Notes: generated by a model from the letters alone, not told the origin. Positions 1 through 7,360 are shown, counted from the first letter of the stretch. The stretch: 18,323 bases of DNA from Bradyrhizobium sp. CCH5-F6 (GCF_001556045.1 NZ_LSIC01000168.1:1-18323), one strand, 5' to 3'. Numbers and translations: made by a program.

Positions 1-101
1 ATACCAGGCCCAGGAAAACACTCGGCTGGAAAACACCAGCGGAAACTCTCGACCATTTGCTACGAGTGAGCGACAAACAGGGTGTTGCGACGAACGGTTG
101 A
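1..101 (+). CDS. IS30-family transposase, C-terminal fragment (cut by window edge)
   Basis: Reading from base 3, an open frame of 32 codons runs to a TGA at 99-101; the window edge removes the rest of the gene. The visible peptide contains RPRKTLGWKTPAE, the hallmark C-terminal motif of IS30-family DDE transposases (typically RPRKTLG-[FWY]-[KR]-TP-x-E), and ends in GVATNG. The catalytic DDE residues lie outside the window, so whether the element is intact cannot be judged. It is transcribed towards the 3' end of parC, convergently. The downstream terminal inverted repeat should lie within some tens of bases of the stop, but its partner is outside the window, so I cannot place the boundary. 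Recognition rests on motif memory, not a search. Confidence 0.8.
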   Translation, partial: TRPRKTLGWKTPAETLDHLLRVSDKQGVATNG

Positions 102-112
102 ATCCGCCCTGG

Positions 113-135
113 ATGCCCCGGTCAAGCCGGGGCAT
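113..135. repeat. Perfect palindrome, REP-like or terminator hairpin
   Basis: A 9-bp perfect inverted repeat (ATGCCCCGG at 113-121, CCGGGGCAT at 127-135) encloses the 5-base loop TCAAG. It sits between the end of the IS30-type transposase and the end of parC (stop at 166-168). GC-rich palindromes of this form followed by ATGACA are, from memory, dispersed in Bradyrhizobiaceae intergenic DNA. No T-run follows on either strand, so it is not a classical intrinsic terminator, although it could stabilise the 3' end of the parC transcript. Confidence 0.6.
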
Positions 136-165
136 GACACCAATTGCGTGGCGACGGCCTGCGCC

Positions 166-2424
166 CTAGCCGATCCCGCGGCCGAACTTGTTCGACTTCG
201 GGAAGCCCTTCGGCGGCAGGCGACCGGCGTCGGCGCGGGTGCCGTGCCACTCCGCGAGCTCCTTCATCGTCGCCGAAAATTCACGGCCCGCGGAGTCCTT
301 CCAGGTCAGGCCGGCCTTGGCGTCGAACACGGCAATATCCGAAAGGCCGCCGTCCTTGTACTTCTGCAAGCGCACGCCGCGGCCGCGGGCCATCTCCGGC
401 ACCTGGTCGAGCGGGAAAACCAGCAGCTTGCGGTTCTCGCCGATGACCGCGACGGTGTCGCCCAGCACTTCGGTGATCGCGCGCGCCTCGTTCGGCATGT
501 CGACGTTGAGGACCTGCTTGCCCTTCTTGGTGGTGCCGACGCAATCGTCCTCGTTGACGACGAAGCCCTGCCCCTCGTGGCTCGCGACCAGGAATTTGCG
601 GCCGCCCTTGTGGACGAACAGCGCGACGGGCGCGGCCTCCTGCTCGAGGTCGATGAACAGGCGGATCGGTTCGCCATGGCCGCGGCCGCCAGGGAGCTTC
701 GCGACGTCGAGCGAGTAGAACTTGCCGTTGGTGGCAAACAGCAGCAGCTTCGAGGTGGTCTCGGCGAAGAACGCGAAGCCCAGCTTGTCGTCCTGCTTGA
801 AGGCGAGCCCCGAGAGATCCTCGACATGCCCCTTCATGGTGCGGATCCAGCCCTTGTCGGAGACGACGATGGTCACCGGCTCGCGCTCGACGAAGGCTTC
901 CTCGATGGCGGCGAGATCGTGCTCGGGCGCGTCCGCAAAGGTCGTGCGGCGCTTGCCGAGCGGCGTCTTCGGCCCGAACATGTCGCGGACCTTGCCGACC
1001 TGCTCGCTGACCTTCTTCCACTGTTCGGCTTCGGAGGCGAGCACCGCGTTGATGCCCTTGAGCTCGGCGCGGAGGTTCTTGTCCTCGGTGCGGATCTCCA
1101 TTTCCTCGAGCTTGCGCAAGGAGCGCAGGCGCATGTTGAGGATGGCTTCGGCCTGTACCTCGGTGAGCTTGAAGGCCTTCATCAGCTCGGGCTTCGGCTC
1201 ATCCTCGGTGCGGATGATCTCGATCACCTTGTCGATGTTCAGATAGGCGATCAGGAAGCCGCCGAGGACTTCCAGCCGGTGCTCGATCTGCGCCTTGCGA
1301 TAGTTGCTGCGGCGGATCAAAACGTCGCGCAGATGGTCGAGCCACTCGCGCAAGCACTCAGCGAGCCCCACCACCTTGGGCACCTTGCCCTTGATCAGCA
1401 CGTTCAGGTTGAGCGGGATCTTGTTTTCGAGCTCGGTCAGCCGAAACAGCGATTCCATCATCAGCGCCGGATCGACGTTCTTCGATTTCGGCTCGATCAC
1501 GATGCGGACGTCTTCGGCCGACTCGTCCCTGATGTCGCCGACCAACGGCAGCTTCTTTTGGTCCAGCAGCTCGGCGACCTTCTCGATCAGGCGCGACTTC
1601 TGCACCAGGAAGGGAATCTCGGTGACGACGACGACCCAGCTGCCACGCGCGCCCTCTTCCTGCTCCCATCGCGCACGGACACGGAACGAGCCACGGCCGG
1701 TCGTGTAGGCTTCCGCAATCGCCTGTTTGGAATCGACGCAGATCCCGCCGGTCGGGAAATCCGGGCCCTTCACCCACTTCATCAACGCCTTGGATTTCGC
1801 GTCGGGCTTCTCGATCAGATGCAGCGCGGCGTCGCAAAGCTCGGCGGCATTGTGCGGCGGGATCGACGTCGCCATGCCGACCGCGATGCCCTGCGCGCCG
1901 TTGGCGAGCAGGTTCGGGAAGCCGCCGGGCAGCACGACCGGCTCCTTCGACTGGCCGTCGTAATTGGGGCGGAATTCGACGCCGTCCTCGTCGATGCCGT
2001 CGAGCAAGAGCCGCGCGACATCGGTCATGCGCGCTTCGGTGTAGCGGTAGGCGGCGGGATTATCGCCGTCGATATTGCCGAAATTGCCCTGGCCGTCGAC
2101 CAGCGGGTAGCGCGAGGAGAAATCCTGCGCGAGGCGGACCATGGCGTCGTAGATCGCCTGGTCGCCGTGCGGATGGAACGAGCCCATCACGTCGCCGACG
2201 ATTTTCGCCGACTTCTTGAAGGCCGTGCCCGGGTCGAGACGGAGCAGGCGCATGCCGTAGAGGATGCGCCGGTGCACCGGCTTCAGGCCATCGCGCGCGT
2301 CCGGCAGCGCGCGGTGCATGATGGTGGAGAGCGCATAGGCGAGATAGCGCTCTTCCAGCGCTTCCCGCAGCGGCACCTCGTGAATTTCGGCCGGTTCTTC
2401 CGGCGGAACGATTCGTTTTCCCAT
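166..2424 (-). CDS. parC: DNA topoisomerase IV subunit A (ParC)
   Basis: The 752-residue product is the breakage-reunion subunit of topoisomerase IV, which with ParE decatenates replicated chromosomes using ATP. E. coli ParC has the same length. The N-terminus ([15 protein letters not shown], then [17 protein letters not shown] near residues 42-58) is typical of type IIA A subunits. The catalytic tyrosine is Y128 in AYRYTEARM. The helix carrying quinolone contacts reads [13 protein letters not shown] (84-96): Q89 is at the position of E. coli Ser80 and D93 at that of Glu84. The C-terminal third has degenerate beta-pinwheel blades (for example near [22 protein letters not shown]), which suits ParC rather than GyrA; no GyrA-box was seen. 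The ATG at 2424 has only a weak GGGCGG ribosome site. ParE is not in the window. It lies 68 bp downstream of a small secreted-protein gene on the same strand. Confidence 0.97.
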   Translation of the reverse strand: MGKRIVPPEEPAEIHEVPLREALEERYLAYALSTIMHRALPDARDGLKPVHRRILYGMRLLRLDPGTAFKKSAKIVGDVMGSFHPHGDQAIYDAMVRLAQDFSSRYPLVDGQGNFGNIDGDNPAAYRYTEARMTDVARLLLDGIDEDGVEFRPNYDGQSKEPVVLPGGFPNLLANGAQGIAVGMATSIPPHNAAELCDAALHLIEKPDAKSKALMKWVKGPDFPTGGICVDSKQAIAEAYTTGRGSFRVRARWEQEEGARGSWVVVVTEIPFLVQKSRLIEKVAELLDQKKLPLVGDIRDESAEDVRIVIEPKSKNVDPALMMESLFRLTELENKIPLNLNVLIKGKVPKVVGLAECLREWLDHLRDVLIRRSNYRKAQIEHRLEVLGGFLIAYLNIDKVIEIIRTEDEPKPELMKAFKLTEVQAEAILNMRLRSLRKLEEMEIRTEDKNLRAELKGINAVLASEAEQWKKVSEQVGKVRDMFGPKTPLGKRRTTFADAPEHDLAAIEEAFVEREPVTIVVSDKGWIRTMKGHVEDLSGLAFKQDDKLGFAFFAETTSKLLLFATNGKFYSLDVAKLPGGRGHGEPIRLFIDLEQEAAPVALFVHKGGRKFLVASHEGQGFVVNEDDCVGTTKKGKQVLNVDMPNEARAITEVLGDTVAVIGENRKLLVFPLDQVPEMARGRGVRLQKYKDGGLSDIAVFDAKAGLTWKDSAGREFSATMKELAEWHGTRADAGRLPPKGFPKSNKFGRGIG

Positions 2425-2492
2425 GCCGCCCGGTTAAACCGTGGAAGCGAATCGGGCAAGGATCGATTGTTCCGGTGGGCGGCTGGACTTGT

Positions 2493-2777
2493 CTAATGCC
2501 CCGCCCAACCCGCGGTCACCGGCTGAGTGGCTGGCGGCTTTGGGGCCTGCGCCGTGATTGGTGCATTGGTCAGGCAACGCCGGGCGGTCTCGATCTCGGC
2601 CTCGGTCGCGCCCTTGGACCGCGCCCATGCCTCTGCGGCTGCTGCCGAATATTTGGCCACATAGAATCTGACGACGGTGCAAGAGGCGCGGCGGAACACG
2701 CCCGGCTGCTCGCCCGCGACTGCGTCCGGTGCCAGCGCCACGAGCGCAGCCGATATCACAAAGCCCTTGATCAGCAT
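2493..2777 (-). CDS. Small secreted protein of unknown function
   Basis: A 94-residue protein opens with a clear signal peptide (MLIKGFVISAALVALAPDAVAG; likely signal peptidase I cleavage after AVA, residue 21), so the mature form of about 73 residues should be periplasmic. The core (residues 30-70) is predicted helical, alanine-rich, and holds two cysteines, C33 and C68, that could form a disulfide. The core pattern, ending in EAWARSKGATEAEIETARRCL, looks like a conserved Bradyrhizobium hypothetical family, but I know no function. The tail is rich in Pro, Ala and Thr. It lies 101 bp after recO and 68 bp before parC on the same strand. The start ATG is preceded by GGGG within a strong hairpin (2787-2808), so translation may be structure-controlled. 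Length, signal peptide and matching GC support a real gene. Confidence 0.75.
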   Translation of the reverse strand: MLIKGFVISAALVALAPDAVAGEQPGVFRRASCTVVRFYVAKYSAAAAEAWARSKGATEAEIETARRCLTNAPITAQAPKPPATQPVTAGWAGH

Positions 2778-2786
2778 GAAGCTTTA

Positions 2787-2808
2787 CCCCGGGTTGGAAC
2801 CCCCGGGG
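2787..2808 (-). promoter_or_regulatory. Hairpin in the leader of the small secreted-protein gene
   Basis: On the minus strand CCCCGGG and CCCGGGG form a 7-bp stem around the 8-base loop GGTTCCAA; a slightly bulged pairing extends it inward. The stem ends about 9 bases before the ATG at 2777, and its last GGGG is the only purine-rich ribosome-binding candidate. It could therefore occlude the ribosome site, or protect or terminate the upstream recO message. There is no U-tract, so termination is the weaker reading. Confidence 0.4.
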
Positions 2809-2878
2809 CCAATCCGGGAAACCTGAATTGGTTCCGCCAAAATGCTCCGTTATGGGGCAACCCAGCTCCGTGCGACGG

Positions 2879-3631
2879 TCATGGCGCTGGAACCGCTGCC
2901 CTCGCCTGCTGCCGTGTCAGCGCGTTGATGAAGCCTGCCCTTGCGTCGGAATGGACCTGCCCGCGCGGCTCCAGCACATGTCGCAGCAGGAACAGGCCGG
3001 TGAGCCGAAAGCCGTCCTGGAGATCCTGCTCCGTGAGATCGGTGTGCACCTCGCCATGCCGCAGGAACGGCGGCAGGCGCAGCAGGCGGTCGCGCCACGG
3101 CTCGCCCGCACCGCGCGACACGGCGCCGCCGGACTTCGGCGAAACATAGATGAGGTCCGTGGTCTCGCCGGTCACCGCGCAATTCTCAAGCGCCAGGCCG
3201 AAACCGAGCTCGGCGAGCATCGCCAGCTCGAAATGGATGACGTGTACGGCGGCGCTGCCGATGTCGTCGAAATCGTCGAGCGCATGTTCGAGCTGCGCAA
3301 AGATATCCTCGTGCGGATCGCGCTCCGGCAGCAGCCGCGCCACCGAAGCGAGATGGGTGACGCCGTAGACACCGTGAGACGATCCCAGCAGCGTCGCCGC
3401 ACGCAGCTTCAATCCTTCGATCGCGTAGGTGCCGAGATGCTCGTCGAGCCGCGCCCGCCACACCGCGCTCACGCTGTTCCCGGGTTGCAGCAGCGGCCGC
3501 ATCCGCGCGCCGGCGCCGCCGCGGACGAGGCCGAGATGCCGGCCGTGCTGGCGCGTCAGGAGCTCGACGATGGCGCTGCTCTCGCCATGCCGCCGCACCC
3601 CCAGCACGATGCCTTCGTCGGTCCATTCCAT
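2879..3631 (-). CDS. recO: DNA repair protein RecO
   Basis: RecO (250 residues, normal for the family) works with RecR to load RecA onto SSB-coated single-stranded DNA in gap repair. The N-terminus [19 protein letters not shown] starts the OB-fold domain (about 1-80), followed by the helical domain with [24 protein letters not shown] (88-111) and the conserved [18 protein letters not shown] (134-151). Many RecO proteins carry a four-cysteine zinc site after this segment; here C151 is the only cysteine, so the site is absent. The ATG at 3631 matches the conserved N-terminus, although its ribosome site is weak. It lies downstream of era and the 4-TM gene but is separated from them by a palindromic repeat, so it may be transcribed apart from them. 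Confidence 0.95.
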   Translation of the reverse strand: MEWTDEGIVLGVRRHGESSAIVELLTRQHGRHLGLVRGGAGARMRPLLQPGNSVSAVWRARLDEHLGTYAIEGLKLRAATLLGSSHGVYGVTHLASVARLLPERDPHEDIFAQLEHALDDFDDIGSAAVHVIHFELAMLAELGFGLALENCAVTGETTDLIYVSPKSGGAVSRGAGEPWRDRLLRLPPFLRHGEVHTDLTEQDLQDGFRLTGLFLLRHVLEPRGQVHSDARAGFINALTRQQARAAVPAP

Positions 3632-3642
3632 GGGATGGAGCT

Positions 3643-3748
3643 TAGCGGATTCCGCCCATCAATCGTAGGGCGGATTAGCCGAAGGGGTCATTCGCCGATC
3701 GTCTCCACGCACATAGGCGGTGGATTACGCTCCGCTGATCCACCCCAC
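3643..3748. repeat. Paired-hairpin intergenic repeat (Bradyrhizobium-type palindrome)
   Basis: This gap between recO and the 4-TM gene is built from repeated GCGGATT/GTGGATT words. The left hairpin pairs TCCGCCC (3651-3657) with GGGCGGA (3668-3674). The right hairpin pairs GGTGGATTA (3719-3727) with TGATCCACC (3736-3744), with one G-T wobble. The outer arms GTAGGGCGGATTAGCC (3665-3680) and CTGATCCACCCCAC (3735-3748) are also imperfect inverted copies of each other. From memory, GTAGGGCGGATTAGC...GTAATCCGCC modules recur in Bradyrhizobium and Rhodopseudomonas genomes. The right end touches the stop codon of the 4-TM gene (3755-3757), so it may act as that gene's 3' stabiliser or terminator. 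Confidence 0.6.
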
Positions 3749-3754
3749 GCAGCT

Positions 3755-4135
3755 TTACGCGTTGAACCAGCCCTGCGCGTCGCCGCTGAAGGAGAAATAC
3801 AGGCCCATCGTCGTCAGCGCGCAGGAAACGATCTCGATGGCGCTGTCGAGCTCCAGGCCCTTCTCGCCGATGATCTGGCCGAGCGAGATCACGGACAGGA
3901 CCAGCGCTGCCGCCAACACCCAGCGCGGCCAGTTTTTGCGTCGATGCGCAGCCAGCCAGACGAAGTAGACCAGCAGCAGGATCATGCCGGCCGCGAGCAA
4001 GGTCGCCGTCATGATCATCTGCTCGGTCATCTCGGCATTGGGCGTGCGGTCCTGCACGGCGACCGACAGGGCATCCAGCATCAACGATGCATAGAGCAGC
4101 GCTTCGAAGCGCCGGACGTTGCTGGGCACGCTCAT
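3755..4135 (-). CDS. Small four-helix membrane protein of unknown function
   Basis: The 126-residue protein has four hydrophobic segments: about 10-28 (FEALLYASLMLDALSVAV), 40-63, 70-91 and 99-117, the second and third joined by a basic turn (HRRKNWPRW). No signal peptide, catalytic motif or metal site was seen. It resembles small conserved membrane proteins of Bradyrhizobium starting MSVPSNVRRFE, but I cannot assign a function. It starts 21 bp after the era stop with AGG about 6 bases before the ATG at 4135, so it is very likely co-transcribed with lepB-rnc-era. It ends at the edge of a palindromic repeat. The organised topology and operon position make it a credible gene; its role is open. 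Confidence 0.8.
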   Translation of the reverse strand: MSVPSNVRRFEALLYASLMLDALSVAVQDRTPNAEMTEQMIMTATLLAAGMILLLVYFVWLAAHRRKNWPRWVLAAALVLSVISLGQIIGEKGLELDSAIEIVSCALTTMGLYFSFSGDAQGWFNA

Positions 4136-4156
4136 CGGTGACCTGTCTTTTCTTGG

Positions 4157-5083
4157 TTATTCCCTGGGGAAGTCCAGGCCCATCTCGCGATAGCGATCGG
4201 GATCGTCGCCCCAGTTCTCGCGTACCTTGACGAACAGGAACAGGTGCACCGGCACGTCCAGGATCTGCATCAGCTCCTTGCGCGAGTCCGCGCCGATCGA
4301 CTTGATGGTGGCGCCGCCCTTGCCGAGCACGATCTTGCGCTGGCTTTCGCGCTCGACGAAGATCGTCTGCTCGATGCGCACCGACTTGTCCTTGCGCTCC
4401 TCCCACTTGTCGGTCTCGACCGTGGACTGGTAGGGCAATTCCTGGTGCAGCTTCTGATAGATCTTCTCGCGCGTGATTTCGGCAGCCAGCTGCCGCATCG
4501 GCGCATCCGACATCTGGTCCTCGGGGTAGAGGAACGGTCCCGGCGGCACCATCTCCGCGAGCGTCTTGCGGATGTCGTCGACGCCATCGCCCGAGATCGC
4601 CGAGATCATGAATGTCCGCACGAATTTCATGCGTTCGTTGGCGGCCTGGGCCAGCGCCAGCAGCTTCTCGCGCTGGACCAGATCGACCTTGTTGATCACC
4701 AGGATCTTGTCGTGATTGACGCTCGCGACCTTGGCGAGGATGGCCTCGGCCTCCTCGTCGATGCCGGTCTTGGCATCGAGTAGCACGCAGACGAGATCGG
4801 CGTCATGCGCCCCGCTCCAGGCGGTCGAGACCATGGCGCGGTCGAGCCTTCGCTTGGGGAGGAAAATGCCGGGCGTGTCGACCAGGATGATCTGCGCGTT
4901 GTTCTCGATCACGATGCCGCGGATCAGCGCGCGCGTGGTCTGCACCTTGCGCGATACGATCGTGACCTTGGCGCCGACCAGCGCGTTGACCAGCGTGGAC
5001 TTGCCGACATTGGGCGCGCCGATCAGCGCGACGAAACCGCAGCGTGTCGCGGTGGGCGCCGTGCCGCTTGCTTCAGCCGTCAT
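4157..5083 (-). CDS. era: GTPase Era
   Basis: Era binds the 3' end of 16S rRNA and helps mature the 30S subunit, acting at the inner face of the membrane. With the ATG at 5083 it has 308 residues. The GTPase motifs are G1 GAPNVGKS (22-29), G3 DTPG (69-72) and G4 NKVD (131-134), with the Era-type switch KVQTTRALIRGI at 46-57. The C-terminal KH RNA-binding domain includes RKIVLGKGGATIKSIG with its GKGG loop. I chose ATG 5083 because it opens the usual MTAEAS-type N-terminus; a TTG at 5095 in the same frame would add four residues. The start lies inside the end of rnc (11-bp overlap), implying translational coupling. The two products are functionally linked, since both act on rRNA. Confidence 0.96.
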   Translation of the reverse strand: MTAEASGTAPTATRCGFVALIGAPNVGKSTLVNALVGAKVTIVSRKVQTTRALIRGIVIENNAQIILVDTPGIFLPKRRLDRAMVSTAWSGAHDADLVCVLLDAKTGIDEEAEAILAKVASVNHDKILVINKVDLVQREKLLALAQAANERMKFVRTFMISAISGDGVDDIRKTLAEMVPPGPFLYPEDQMSDAPMRQLAAEITREKIYQKLHQELPYQSTVETDKWEERKDKSVRIEQTIFVERESQRKIVLGKGGATIKSIGADSRKELMQILDVPVHLFLFVKVRENWGDDPDRYREMGLDFPRE

Positions 5084-5930
5084 TGCTGCCGCCAACGCCT
5101 TCGCGTTCGATCATCACTGACGCCGCCACCTTCTCTGCCGCGCGCTTGCTGCCGCCAATGCCTTCGGCCGGAGCCAATCCCGGCAGGTCCACCGCGACAC
5201 GGAACTGCGGATCGTGATGCGGGCCGGTGCGCTCGACCTCGCGGTAAACCGGCGTCGGCAAACCTTTGCCTTGCGCCCATTCCTGAAGGACGGTCTTGGG
5301 GTCGCGCAAGGGACGGCGCGGCTTGTGCATCCGCTCCGTCCAGTTGCGCTTGACGAACTCGGACGCGGCCGTGTAGCCGCCGTCGAGGAAGACGGCGCCG
5401 ATCACCGCTTCGCAGATGTCCCCGAGCACGCTCTTGCGCAGGCGCGCATCGGCGCCGGGGCCGACCGAGCCCAACTTGATGTCGTCGAGCAGACCGAGCG
5501 ACTTGGCGACGTCGGCGCAGCTCTCCTTGCGCACGAGCTCGGCAAGACGCTTGGACAGCTCGCCCTCATCGGCATTCGGGAAAGCGTGGTAGAGCATGTC
5601 GGAGACGACGAGCCCGAGCACGTGGTCGCCGAGGAATTCCAGCCGCTGATAGCTGTCACCGCGCTTGCGCCCGGACTTCAGCGCCGAGACATGCGTGATC
5701 GCCTGCATCAGGAGATTCGGGTCGGCGAAGCTGTGGCCGATGCGCGCCTCGAGCGCCGCGTTCGCATCCGCGGCCTTGGCCTTGGCCTTGCTGCTCCGCA
5801 CCCGCTTCTTCTTCGCAGGCGTCTTGTCCGCAGCTGACTTGTCTGCAGCCGTCCTGGTCGCAGCTTCCCCTTCGGGGCCCGCTTGCGCCTCGATCGGCTG
5901 GGTCGCGATGTCCTTGGCTTCGTCTTTCAT
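5073..5930 (-). CDS. rnc: Ribonuclease III
   Basis: RNase III cleaves double-stranded RNA in rRNA precursors and many mRNAs using magnesium. With ATG 5930 the protein has 285 residues, about 60 longer than E. coli RNase III; the excess is an N-terminal Lys/Ala-rich extension (about 20-55, including KKKRVRSSKAKAKA). The nuclease signature is YQRLEFLGDHVLGL, with acidic ligands E98 and D102, then D171 and E174 in LGDICEAVIGAVFLDGG. Q95 replaces the glutamate found there in E. coli (E38). The double-stranded RNA-binding domain spans about 209-276. The ATG overlaps the lepB stop as ATGA, which favours it over a GTG at 5969 deep inside lepB. It overlaps era by 11 bp. Confidence 0.95.
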   Translation of the reverse strand: MKDEAKDIATQPIEAQAGPEGEAATRTAADKSAADKTPAKKKRVRSSKAKAKAADANAALEARIGHSFADPNLLMQAITHVSALKSGRKRGDSYQRLEFLGDHVLGLVVSDMLYHAFPNADEGELSKRLAELVRKESCADVAKSLGLLDDIKLGSVGPGADARLRKSVLGDICEAVIGAVFLDGGYTAASEFVKRNWTERMHKPRRPLRDPKTVLQEWAQGKGLPTPVYREVERTGPHHDPQFRVAVDLPGLAPAEGIGGSKRAAEKVAASVMIEREGVGGSNDG

Positions 5931-6691
5931 CGGACGATTTTGAAGAAACGATTCCAGCGTACCGCCCACGGCCAGCGCCAGAACATCCAGGCATGCTCGC
6001 CTTCGGCGATGGAGAAGAAGATCATCTGGGCGCGGCCGATCAGATTTTCCTGCGGCACATAGCCGACCTGGCCGAGGAAGCGGCTGTCGGTCGAATTGTC
6101 GCGGTTATCGCCCATCATGAAGAAGTGGCCCGGCGGCACGTTATAGACGTTGGTGTTGTCCATGTAGCCGTTGTCGGCGCAGTCCAGCGTCTCGTAGGAC
6201 ACGCCGTTCGGCAGCGTCTCCTTCCAGCGCTTCACCCGGGAGATGCCGCCGCCTTCCGAGCCACAGGGGTCTTCGCCGACAAATTCGCTCATGCGCTGCC
6301 GCTCGACGGGCGCGTCGTTGATGTAGAGCAGCCCGTCCCGCATCTGGACGCGGTCGCCGGGAAGACCGATCACGCGCTTGATGTAGTCGGTGGAATCGTC
6401 CTTCGGCAGGCGAAACACGACGATGTCGCCGCGGTTCGGATCCGAACCCCAGATCCGGCCCGAGAACAGGTTCGGCGAGAACGGGATCGAATAGTGGCTG
6501 TAGCCGTAGGAATATTTCGAGACGAACAGGTAGTCGCCGACCAGCAACGTCGCCTTCATCGAGCCGGACGGGATGTTGAAGGGCTGAAACAGGAAGGTGC
6601 GGATCACCAGCGCGATCAGGAGAGCATGAATGACGACCCGGATCGTTTCACCGACGCCGCTCTCAGTTTTCGTTCCCGAAGTCACGCTCAT
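5927..6691 (-). CDS. lepB: Signal peptidase I
   Basis: LepB (254 residues) removes signal peptides from secreted proteins at the periplasmic face of the inner membrane. One transmembrane segment (about 17-36) precedes box B, PSGSMKATLLVGDY, with the catalytic serine S44. Box D, YIKRVIGLPGD, carries the general-base lysine K105, and box E is MGDNRDNSTDSR. The short N-terminus with a single anchor is the usual alphaproteobacterial form, unlike the two-anchor E. coli enzyme. Two cysteines (near residues 143 and 170) lie in an inserted periplasmic loop and could pair. GAGAGAG lies a few bases before the ATG at 6691, a good ribosome site. It heads the lepB-rnc-era set. Confidence 0.97.
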   Translation of the reverse strand: MSVTSGTKTESGVGETIRVVIHALLIALVIRTFLFQPFNIPSGSMKATLLVGDYLFVSKYSYGYSHYSIPFSPNLFSGRIWGSDPNRGDIVVFRLPKDDSTDYIKRVIGLPGDRVQMRDGLLYINDAPVERQRMSEFVGEDPCGSEGGGISRVKRWKETLPNGVSYETLDCADNGYMDNTNVYNVPPGHFFMMGDNRDNSTDSRFLGQVGYVPQENLIGRAQMIFFSIAEGEHAWMFWRWPWAVRWNRFFKIVR

Positions 6692-6940
6692 TGCTCTCTC
6701 AATTCCGGCCGGCGGTCACAGAGCGCCCTCCTCCCGCGAACAGCCCATCGGTTCGCGGTCCAAGGAGATTGTCCTGATTCTGACAGTGAGGGCCAATTCC
6801 GGCGTAAAGCCGAATTCACCCAGCCTGATTTGCGTCGGCGGACTTTTAGACGGTTGTCGGAGGCCGCGCAATCAAGGATCGCATCAAAACTGAATAACAC
6901 ATTGATCTATCAGGAAAATTACAAAATCAACCGCATCCCG
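6692..6940 (-). promoter_or_regulatory. Intergenic leader and probable promoter region of lepB
   Basis: This 249-bp gap separates acpS from lepB. Bases about 6880-6935 form an AT-rich island in otherwise GC-rich DNA and are the likeliest promoter site for lepB-rnc-era, though no hexamer pair with good spacing stands out. Closer to lepB, CCGCGAAC (6734-6741) and GTTCGCGG (6751-6758) make a perfect 8-bp hairpin with a 9-base loop in the predicted 5' leader; it lacks a U-tract. No coding sequence was recognised on either strand. Confidence 0.4.
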
Positions 6941-7360
6941 TCAGGGCTTCGCCAGCGGGACCGCGGAAATGATGACGAAAGCCTGCGCCAGCGGCCAGTC
7001 GTCGGTGATCGAAAGATCGATCCGCGCCTCGAACCCGTCCGGCGTCAGGGCCTGAAGCCGGGCCAGGGCCCCGCCTGTCAGTTGCATGGTCGGCCGTCCC
7101 CCCGGCAGGTTGACCACCCCCATGTCGCGCCACCAGACGCCGCGCCTGATTCCGGTGCCGAGCGCCTTGGAGCAGGCCTCCTTGGCGGCGAAGCGCTTGG
7201 CGTAGGTTGCGACCACCATCTTCTCGTTCTTGGCACGCCGTTCCGCCTTGGCCCGCTCCGCCGCGGTGAAGATGCGGTCGAGGAAGCGCTCGCCATGGCG
7301 TTCGATCACCTTGGCCACGCGGGTGATGTCGATCAGGTCGGAGCCGATGCCGATGATCAT
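6941..7360 (-). CDS. acpS: Holo-[acyl-carrier-protein] synthase
   Basis: AcpS transfers 4'-phosphopantetheine from coenzyme A to the serine of acyl carrier protein, which is needed for fatty acid synthesis. The protein has 139 residues, slightly longer than the usual 120-130. The family motifs are present: [12 protein letters not shown] with the metal-binding D8, and [16 protein letters not shown] with E61. The start ATG at 7360 overlaps the pdxJ stop as ATGA, so its translation is probably coupled to pdxJ. The pairing pdxJ-acpS is widespread in proteobacteria. No terminator was seen directly after its stop. Confidence 0.95.
   Translation of the reverse strand: MIIGIGSDLIDITRVAKVIERHGERFLDRIFTAAERAKAERRAKNEKMVVATYAKRFAAKEACSKALGTGIRRGVWWRDMGVVNLPGGRPTMQLTGGALARLQALTPDGFEARIDLSITDDWPLAQAFVIISAVPLAKP

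Noticed and set aside
82..2496. Plus-strand open frame of 804 codons opposite parC
   Set aside because: It is antisense to an unmistakable parC; low-complexity Arg/Leu/Asp/Ala composition and lack of any domain show it arises from high GC and codon bias.
2808..2835. EcfG-type stress promoter (GGAAC-N16-CGTT) upstream of the small secreted protein
   Set aside because: GGAAC is present on the minus strand (2835-2831), but the -10 position reads GATT, with two mismatches to CGTT.
2828..4141. Plus-strand 437-codon frame across recO and the 4-TM gene
   Set aside because: It crosses a palindromic repeat and two better-supported genes; no recognisable domain.
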